From Microbacterium sp. (GTDB lineage Bacteria > Actinomycetota > Actinomycetes > Actinomycetales > Microbacteriaceae), in the NCBI GenBank assembly GCA_019510305.1, contig JAEKKN010000045.1:1-46649 (forward strand): a DNA stretch of 46,649 nucleotides. Direction: 5' to 3'. Position 1 is the first letter of the stretch; each line of letters starts with the position of its first letter. The position numbers and the translations under genes are program-made. Positions 41,559 to 46,649 of this stretch are shown here, in pieces. The notes beneath the pieces were generated by a model that did no database searches, was not told the origin of the DNA, and worked only from the letters and a program-made list of their open reading frames with translations.

Positions 41559-42212
41559 GTGACACCGACTTCGCATCCTGACAACGCCGCACACGGCATC
41601 GCCCCGCTCGAAGCCCCGCCCCAGAACTCCTGGGCGCGCTCGATCGCCTCGCTGATCTTCGTCAGCCGCTGGCTGCAGGCCCCGCTGTACATCGGACTGA
41701 TCGTCGCGCAGCTCGTCTACGTCGTGGTCTTCATGGTGGAGTTGTGGCACCTGATCGCCGAGGACGTGTTCGGAGACATCACCCACATCCAAGAGGCGAC
41801 CATCATGCTCTCGGTGCTCGGCCTCATCGACGTGGTGATGATCGCGAACCTCCTGATCATGGTCATCATCGGCGGCTACGAGACCTTCGTCTCGCGCATC
41901 AACACCGACGGCCATCCGGATCAGCCCGAGTGGCTGTCGCACGTGAACGCCAACGTCCTCAAGGTCAAGCTAGCGATGGCGATCATCGGCATCTCCTCGA
42001 TCCACCTGCTCAAGACGTTCATCGCGGTCGGCAACATGGATGCGAACGGCATTCCCGAGAGCGAGACGCAGGGCCTTGGCAGCTACACCCCCACCGGCGT
42101 GTTCTGGCAGGTCATGATCCACATGGTCTTCATCGTCTCTGCTCTCGCGCTCGCGTGGATCGACAAGATGTCGCAGAGCACGGCGAAGGCCGCTCACGCC
42201 GCGGCGCACTGA
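41559..42212 (+). CDS. YqhA/UPF0114-family membrane protein
   Basis: A 217-residue membrane protein with about four helices. RWLQAPLYIGLIVAQLVYVV (about 37-56), then MLSVLGLIDVVMIANLLIMV and IIGGYETFVSRI are the conserved core of UPF0114 (YqhA). The function is unknown. Both ends are hydrophilic. It starts with GTG, divergent from the TerC leader with 32 nt to its -10 box. A link to TerC or metal stress is only positional. Confidence 0.86.
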   Translation: MTPTSHPDNAAHGIAPLEAPPQNSWARSIASLIFVSRWLQAPLYIGLIVAQLVYVVVFMVELWHLIAEDVFGDITHIQEATIMLSVLGLIDVVMIANLLIMVIIGGYETFVSRINTDGHPDQPEWLSHVNANVLKVKLAMAIIGISSIHLLKTFIAVGNMDANGIPESETQGLGSYTPTGVFWQVMIHMVFIVSALALAWIDKMSQSTAKAAHAAAH

Positions 42213-42273
42213 TTCTGAGACGATCAGTCGTCCGTCGACACTTTCCGGGTGAGAGACACCGAACGGAAGAACG

Positions 42274-42831
42274 ATGCCCGCACAGACGAGTGATCAGAAA
42301 TGGGCGGCCAAGGCCGCGGCAGGCGACGAGAGCGCCTTCCGCGAGCTGTACCGCGCATACGTCCGGCCGGTCTACTGGATCGCCCACGGCATCCTGGGGT
42401 CCGCCCCCGACGCCGAGGATGTGACGCAGGAGACCTTCGTCGCCGCATGGCGCAAGCTGCGCGGCTTCGAACTGCAGGGTGAGTCGATCCTGCCGTGGCT
42501 GGCGACGATCTGCCGCTTCCAGGCGGCCAATCGGCTTCGCCAGCGCAGGCGCGATCAGGCGAACACAGCGGATGCCGCCGACGAGACCATCCCGTCGACG
42601 ATCAGCGTCGAGGACCAGGTCATCACGACAGACCTCGCCGAGCGTATCGCCGCCGAAGTGGGCACCATGACCGCACTCGATCGCGAGATCTTCCGGCTGT
42701 GCGCCGCCGAGGGTTACGCGTATCAGGCGGCCGCAGAGGAACTCGGCATCAGCCACGCCGTCGTTCGGAACCGTCTCTCTCGAGTGCGCACCCGCTTGCG
42801 CGGTGCCGTCAAGGAAGCGAGCGAGGCATGA
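42274..42831 (+). CDS. ECF-type RNA polymerase sigma factor
   Basis: A 185-residue sigma factor with regions 2 and 4 only. Region 2 runs from SAFRELYRAYVRPVYWIAHG to DAEDVTQETFVAAWRKL; region 4 from LDREIFRLCAAEGYAYQAAA to GISHAVVRNRLSRVRTRLR with its helix-turn-helix. The ATG has GGAAG about 7 nt upstream. It overlaps by 4 nt the DUF4349 membrane-protein gene, so the pair is probably sigma and anti-sigma. Target promoters are unknown; autoregulation is common for such factors. Confidence 0.92.
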   Translation: MPAQTSDQKWAAKAAAGDESAFRELYRAYVRPVYWIAHGILGSAPDAEDVTQETFVAAWRKLRGFELQGESILPWLATICRFQAANRLRQRRRDQANTADAADETIPSTISVEDQVITTDLAERIAAEVGTMTALDREIFRLCAAEGYAYQAAAEELGISHAVVRNRLSRVRTRLRGAVKEASEA

Positions 42832-43910
42832 CCGACAAGACCCCCACCCCAGAACTCCCCGATCTGTCGGACGCCGCGATCGCCCGCATCGAATCGGCCG
42901 TGTTCGACGAGATCGACAGCGAACGGCCCCCGGCCAGAGTCGCCGAACGCGCCCGCGCGCGGCGACGCGGCTGGCTGACGGGCGCCGGCATCGCTGCGGC
43001 GTTCGTCGTCGGAGTGCTGGTGACTCCGCCGATCCTCTCGTCTGTGGGCGGATCGGGCTCGTACACGGCCGTGGGCGGCGCTCCCTCGGGAGTGGACGGC
43101 TCCGCGCCGGAGATGAGCGACCGAGGTGCCGCGGAGAGCTCGGAGATCGCACCGGGGGCGGCGTCCGACAGTGCTCTCCAGAGCGCGGATGCTGGAACGG
43201 ATCGCGAGATCATCTCGACGGCGAACGCGACCGTCGAGGTCGACGACGTCGCGGATGCGGTGGCCGAGATCACCGCACTCGCCGAGGCCCATGGCGGCTT
43301 CGCGGAGAGCACCGATATCGGAAAGAGCGCGTCGGTGTACGACACCGGCGATCGCGTCGCCACAGACAGCGGCTACGGCTGGATCAGCGTCCGCGTTCCG
43401 GCATCCGATCTTCCCGCGGTGATCGACGGGCTCACCGAGACCGGCGACGTCATCTCCTCCTCCATCGCCCGGCAGGACGTGACTTCGACGTCGATCGACC
43501 TGAAGGCGCGCGTCGACGCCCTCACCGCCTCGGTCCAGCGACTGACCGAGCTGATGGCACAATCGGGCTCGGTGTCGGAGCTGATCGAGGCGGAAGTCGC
43601 TCTGACCGATCGCCAGGCCGAGCTGCAGTCGTACCAGCAGCAGCTCAGCGCGCTCGAAGATCAGGTCTCCATGTCGACTTTGCAGGTGCAGCTGTCGAGC
43701 GCGGACGCGCCGAGCGCCGATCCCGCGGGGTTCGGCGACGGGCTCGCTGCCGGATGGCAGGGCCTGATCGTCTCGTTGAACGCCCTCGTGATCGCCCTCG
43801 GCTTCATCATCCCGTGGGCAGCCGTGGTCGCCGTCATCGTCCTCGTGATCTGGCTGATCCGGCGCTCCCGTCGCATCCGACGCGCAGCGAAGGCGTCGCA
43901 AGAGATCTGA
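42828..43910 (+). CDS. DUF4349 membrane protein, probable anti-sigma partner
   Basis: A 360-residue protein with a cytosolic head of about 48 residues (PELPDLSDAAIARIESAVF), a first transmembrane helix at about 49-70, an external domain, and a second helix near 315-345 followed by a basic tail. The external part (about 125-290) has NATVEVDDVADAVAEI, EITALAEAHGGFAES, WISVRVPASDLPAVIDGL and DLKARVDALTASVQRL with a coiled-coil stretch, the DUF4349 pattern. The ATGA overlap with the sigma gene suggests that the head binds the sigma factor. A terminator follows the stop. Confidence 0.85.
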   Translation: MTDKTPTPELPDLSDAAIARIESAVFDEIDSERPPARVAERARARRRGWLTGAGIAAAFVVGVLVTPPILSSVGGSGSYTAVGGAPSGVDGSAPEMSDRGAAESSEIAPGAASDSALQSADAGTDREIISTANATVEVDDVADAVAEITALAEAHGGFAESTDIGKSASVYDTGDRVATDSGYGWISVRVPASDLPAVIDGLTETGDVISSSIARQDVTSTSIDLKARVDALTASVQRLTELMAQSGSVSELIEAEVALTDRQAELQSYQQQLSALEDQVSMSTLQVQLSSADAPSADPAGFGDGLAAGWQGLIVSLNALVIALGFIIPWAAVVAVIVLVIWLIRRSRRIRRAAKASQEI

Positions 43911-43916
43911 TCGCAC

Positions 43917-43965
43917 CGAAAGAGCCCGTCCCGATGCACTCGGGGCGGGCTCTTTCGTTGATTTT
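43917..43965 (+). terminator. Intrinsic terminator after the sigma/DUF4349 operon
   Basis: An 18-bp stem (43917-43934 with 43940-43957, one G-T pair) with a 5-nt loop is followed by TTGATTTT. This is the only clear stem plus T-tract terminator in the window, beginning 6 nt after the DUF4349 stop. Confidence 0.88.
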
Positions 43966-43974
43966 CCGGGGTAT

Positions 43975-44013
43975 ACAAGAAGTCTTGTCCAATAAGGGAA
44001 TCGCTTCTAGCGT
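43975..44013 (+). promoter_or_regulatory. Promoter and operator of the winged-helix/MFS operon
   Basis: TTGTCC (43985-43990) and TAGCGT (44008-44013) are separated by exactly 17 nt. A perfect inverted repeat ACAAGA-AG-TCTTGT (43975-43988) overlaps the -35 hexamer, the right place for autorepression by the ArsR-like protein encoded next. The -10 box ends 8 nt before the GTG, so the message is nearly leaderless. Confidence 0.65.
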
Positions 44014-44021
44014 GTACTCCC

Positions 44022-44570
44022 GTGGAAGACATCTCTTTGATCACCGCGATCCACCACCCGCTGAGACGGCGGATCGTCGACTACCTGCACCTGTACGGCA
44101 CGACGCAGGTGGGTGCCCTCGCACGCGCCCTCGACAGCCAGGTCGGCAGCGTCAGCCACCACCTGCGGATGCTCGAACGTCCCGGTGTCGTCGAGCGCGT
44201 CGAGGATCCGAACGGCGACCGGCGCACCAGTTGGTGGCGCCTCGCTCGCCGCGGCATGACCTGGTCGACCGACGACTTCGCCGACTCCCCCGCCGATGCC
44301 CTGCTCGCCCGAGAGGCGCAGCGCCAGGGCATCCGCATGCAGATCGAGCGGCTCCAGCGCTGGCATCGACACAGCAGCGACTCCCCGTACTCCGACTACG
44401 ACGCGTTCAACACCGAGACCACCGCCTGGGCGTCGCCAGATGAGCTGCGCGACCTCTCGGCACGTCTGCTCACGGCGCTGAACGAGTGGAACGCGTCCAT
44501 CGACGCCGAAGACGGGACCGAACGCGCGCCCGTCTTCTTCTTCGCCCACGCGTTCCCTTCGGAGCCGTGA
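44022..44570 (+). CDS. ArsR-like winged helix-turn-helix regulator
   Basis: A 182-residue regulator with an N-terminal winged helix: AIHHPLRRRIVDYLHLYG, VGALARALDSQVGSVSHHLR (recognition helix) and VVERVEDPNGDRRTSWWRLA (wing). There are no metal-binding cysteines of the classical ArsR type, so it probably senses an organic ligand through its helical C-terminus. It starts with GTG near a -10 box and overlaps the MFS gene by 1 nt (TGATG). The layout of an ArsR-like regulator plus MFS exporter under a palindromic operator suggests a self-regulated efflux unit. Confidence 0.87.
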   Translation: MEDISLITAIHHPLRRRIVDYLHLYGTTQVGALARALDSQVGSVSHHLRMLERPGVVERVEDPNGDRRTSWWRLARRGMTWSTDDFADSPADALLAREAQRQGIRMQIERLQRWHRHSSDSPYSDYDAFNTETTAWASPDELRDLSARLLTALNEWNASIDAEDGTERAPVFFFAHAFPSEP

Positions 44571-45802
44571 TGGCCGTCACCGAACCCACCCTGATCACCG
44601 AGCCTCCCGTCTTCCGATGGGACGTGCGCGTGCACGCCTGGATCGCCGTGAAGGCCCTCTCCGATGCCGGCGACGCCCTCTGGACGATCGCTCTCGCCTG
44701 GACGGCCGTGCAGATCGCCTCCCCGGCCGTCGCTGGGCTCATCGTCGCCGCCGGCACCGTGCCACGAGCGATCGTGCTGCTGTGGGGCGGCGTGATCGCG
44801 GATCGAGCCGATCCGCGGCGGATCATGCTGCTGTTCAACGTGCTGCGCATCGGCGTGCTGATCGGCGTGGCCCTATGGGTGCTGGCGGCTCCTCCCAGCG
44901 TGACCGTGCTGCTCGTGGCCGCGGTCGCGTTCGGCGTGTGCGACGCCTTCTACGAGCCCTCGGCGGGCACGATCGCCCGGCAGCTCGTGAGGGCGTCCGA
45001 CCTTCCCTCCTACGGCGCCGTCGCACAGACCGCGTCCCGGCTGGGAACCATGGCGGGATCGGCCGCAGGCGGCGTGCTCGTGGCGTATCTGGGCCTGAGC
45101 GGAAGCGCCTCTGCGAACGCACTGACCTTCGTCGTGGTCGTCGCGTTCATCGCCATCTGGCTGCGCCCGCGGTTCGTCCTCGCGAGGGCTCCGAAGGAGT
45201 CGGCGCTGCGCGGCATCGGACGAGGGTTCGCGCACCTGCGAGAGGAGCCGACGACGCGGACACTCGTGATCGCTTTGTCCGGGCTCAACCTCGCCGTCGG
45301 CCCCGCCGTCGGCATCGGACTCGCGCTGCGTGCGCACGACGAGGGCTGGGGAGCGCAGGCGGTCGGGCTGTTCGAAGCGCTGCTGGGTCTCGGCGCCGCA
45401 CTCGGCGCGGTGTGCGTGGCCCGCTGGCGACCACGGCACGAGGCGATGGGCGGCTTCCGGGCACTCGTCGTGCAGGGGGCGGCGATCGTCGCCCTCGGCG
45501 TCGGCCCGATCTGGACGGTGGCCGCGTCCGCGTTCGTGATCGGCTGCACGGCCGGATTCGCGTCCGTGCTGCTGAGCGCCACGTTCTCGGCCACGGTCGA
45601 CACCGCCTATCTGGGGCGCATGGGATCCCTCACCCGTCTCGGCGACGACTGTCTGATGCCGCTCGCGATGGCGGCGTTCGGAGCGCTGGCGACCGCCACC
45701 GCTCTGTGGGTTCCGTTCGCGATCTTCGGCGGCGCGATGATGGCGCTGATGGTGCTCCCCCTGCGCAACCCGATGTTCCGCGCGATGGCTCTGCGTACGT
45801 AG
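44570..45802 (+). CDS. MFS transporter (probable drug or metabolite exporter)
   Basis: A 410-residue major-facilitator protein with about 12 helices and a cytosolic N-terminus. The loop 2-3 signature is visible as GGVIADRADPRRIML, and helices 4-5 read FGVCDAFYEPSAGTIARQLV, as in the MFS branch that accompanies ArsR-like regulators (MdfA/enterobactin-exporter-like, MFS_3). The substrate is unknown. The ATG shares one base with the regulator stop; a GTG one codon upstream is a possible alternative start. Confidence 0.88.
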   Translation: MAVTEPTLITEPPVFRWDVRVHAWIAVKALSDAGDALWTIALAWTAVQIASPAVAGLIVAAGTVPRAIVLLWGGVIADRADPRRIMLLFNVLRIGVLIGVALWVLAAPPSVTVLLVAAVAFGVCDAFYEPSAGTIARQLVRASDLPSYGAVAQTASRLGTMAGSAAGGVLVAYLGLSGSASANALTFVVVVAFIAIWLRPRFVLARAPKESALRGIGRGFAHLREEPTTRTLVIALSGLNLAVGPAVGIGLALRAHDEGWGAQAVGLFEALLGLGAALGAVCVARWRPRHEAMGGFRALVVQGAAIVALGVGPIWTVAASAFVIGCTAGFASVLLSATFSATVDTAYLGRMGSLTRLGDDCLMPLAMAAFGALATATALWVPFAIFGGAMMALMVLPLRNPMFRAMALRT

Positions 45803-45850
45803 TCTCCCTCTTCTGCGTGCGATGGAGCCGGAGCGGGCGGATGGCGTCAC

Positions 45851-45856
45851 TAGAGT
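45851..45856 (+). promoter_or_regulatory. Candidate leaderless -10 element of the acyltransferase gene
   Basis: TAGAGT ends 7 nt before the ATG at 45864, and there is no Shine-Dalgarno, so transcription should start at or next to the start codon. Confidence 0.45.
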
Positions 45857-45863
45857 GATCGGC

Positions 45864-46649
45864 ATGAGCAGCGCCGCCCTCTCCTCGAAGCCCCGATCTG
45901 CACCCGCGGACCGCGACCTCACCCTCGATCTCGCTCGCGTCGCATGCGTCGTCCTGGTCGTGTTCGTGCACATTCTGTTCACAGGAGTCGGCCGCGCCGC
46001 TGACGGATCACTGCTCATCGAACGGACGGTGGAATCGCAGCCGTGGTTCACCGCTGCGACGTGGTTCGCCAACATCATGCCGTTGTTCTTCGTCGTGGGC
46101 GGCTACGCCGCCCGAGCGGGCTGGCGTTCCACCGTCGCTCGCGGAGACTCTGCAGACACCTTCGTGCGGGTGCGCCTCGCTCGGCTCGCACGCCCCGCGG
46201 TGCCGCTGTTCGCGTTCTTCACGCTGGCGCTCGGCGTCTGCCGTCTCCTCCCTCTCAATCCCGCGTTCGTCGACACCGTCGCGATCGGCGTGGGGTCGCC
46301 GCTCTGGTTCCTCGCCGCCTACATGATCGTGCAGGCGGCTGCGCCGCTGATGATGCGCCTGCACGCGCGATACCGCGGCTGGGTGCTGCTCTGGCTGTTC
46401 GCTGCCGCGGTCGCCGTCGACGCTTTCCGGTTCTTGTTCGTCGGGAGCGTGCTCGGGATCGACGCCGTGCCGTCCACCGGCTACGGCCTCGGGCAGGAGC
46501 TGTTCGGCATCCCCAACATCGCCTTCGTCTGGCTGTTCGCTCAACAGGTCGGATTCTTCCTCTTCGACGGCTGGTTCGCGAAACGGACGTGGTCGCAACT
46601 CGTCGGACTCGTCGCTGCGGGCTATCTGGTGCTGTGGGGCCAGGTCTCC
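45864..46649 (+). CDS. Acyltransferase-3 family membrane protein, 5' part (runs off the window)
   Basis: An open frame of 262 codons reaches the end of the window without a stop. After a short cytosolic N-terminus comes DLTLDLARVACVVLVVFVHI, which contains the acyltransferase-3 catalytic R-x10-H motif (Arg25 to His36). Further helices follow: FANIMPLFFVVGGYAA, PLFAFFTLALGVCRLL, SPLWFLAAYMIVQ, WVLLWLFAAAVAV and others. The RVRLARLARPAVPLF segment is the usual R-x-x-R-L-x-P-like loop. Relatives O-acylate sugars or lipids at the cell surface; the acceptor is unknown. Confidence 0.85.
   Translation, partial: MSSAALSSKPRSAPADRDLTLDLARVACVVLVVFVHILFTGVGRAADGSLLIERTVESQPWFTAATWFANIMPLFFVVGGYAARAGWRSTVARGDSADTFVRVRLARLARPAVPLFAFFTLALGVCRLLPLNPAFVDTVAIGVGSPLWFLAAYMIVQAAAPLMMRLHARYRGWVLLWLFAAAVAVDAFRFLFVGSVLGIDAVPSTGYGLGQELFGIPNIAFVWLFAQQVGFFLFDGWFAKRTWSQLVGLVAAGYLVLWGQVS

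Noticed and set aside
1..46649. CRISPR arrays, tRNA or rRNA genes, insertion sequences, prophage genes
   Set aside because: No regularly spaced repeats, cloverleaf sequences, transposase or integrase frames were seen in reading both strands; a dedicated RNA or repeat search was not possible.

Overview
The window is GC-rich (about 70 percent by eye), densely packed DNA with Actinobacterial habits: many GTG starts, 4-nt ATGA/GTGA stop-start overlaps, TAnnnT -10 boxes with weak -35 elements, and many starts that look leaderless. The order leuCD-murA-plsC-gpsA-ddl-thiL-rsmD-recG-coaD-DUF177-rpmF-rnc-mutM-smc-ftsY-ffh is the conserved high-GC Gram-positive backbone. Protein style points to Micrococcales, most likely Microbacteriaceae and perhaps Microbacterium; the genus is an inference. 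I see no tRNA, rRNA, insertion sequence, prophage or CRISPR array, and no gene-free stretch longer than 300 bases.

Layout. 1-3568: glycerol catabolism (3' part of glpD, glpF, glpK). 3619-5493: divergent LysR regulator and EamA exporter. 5500-7053: ffh. 7066-8882: sigma factor with a membrane-anchored partner, then a TetR regulator. 8972-10611: lipoate synthesis (lipB-lipA). 10654-16222: a DUF2004 protein, ftsY, an alpha/beta hydrolase and smc. 16340-23764: an accessory block with a 37-codon ORF, a 92-aa protein, two tandem double-GNAT proteins, an ABC exporter pair, a DyP peroxidase, a cupin, a carboxymuconolactone decarboxylase-like protein and a RidA protein. 23792-28877: mutM, rnc, rpmF, DUF177, coaD, recG. 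28929-37557: rsmD, thiL, a DUF3515 lipoprotein, a small membrane protein, ddl, gpsA, plsC, murA, leuD, leuC. 37746-40354: metY with a flavin monooxygenase, probably sulfur scavenging. 40375-46649: TerC metal exporter under a yybP-ykoY riboswitch, a YqhA-like protein, an ECF sigma with a DUF4349 partner, a winged-helix regulator with an MFS exporter, and the start of an acyltransferase-3 protein.

How the parts fit. Ffh and FtsY are the two GTPases of co-translational targeting. CoaD, GpsA, PlsC, MurA and Ddl feed coenzyme A, phospholipid and peptidoglycan synthesis. MutM, RecG and Smc maintain DNA; Rnc, RsmD and L32 serve RNA and ribosomes.

The most interesting signals are regulatory: (1) a 15-codon Ile-Val-Leu-Leu-Leu leader peptide plus hairpin ahead of leuCD; (2) a manganese-type riboswitch ahead of terC with two mutually exclusive helices; (3) a recurring arrangement in which a -10 hexamer ends exactly 6 nt before a start codon, including divergent promoters whose -10 boxes overlap; (4) a promoter, perfect Shine-Dalgarno, 37-codon ORF and GAUC-rich repeat leader ahead of the double-GNAT cassette.
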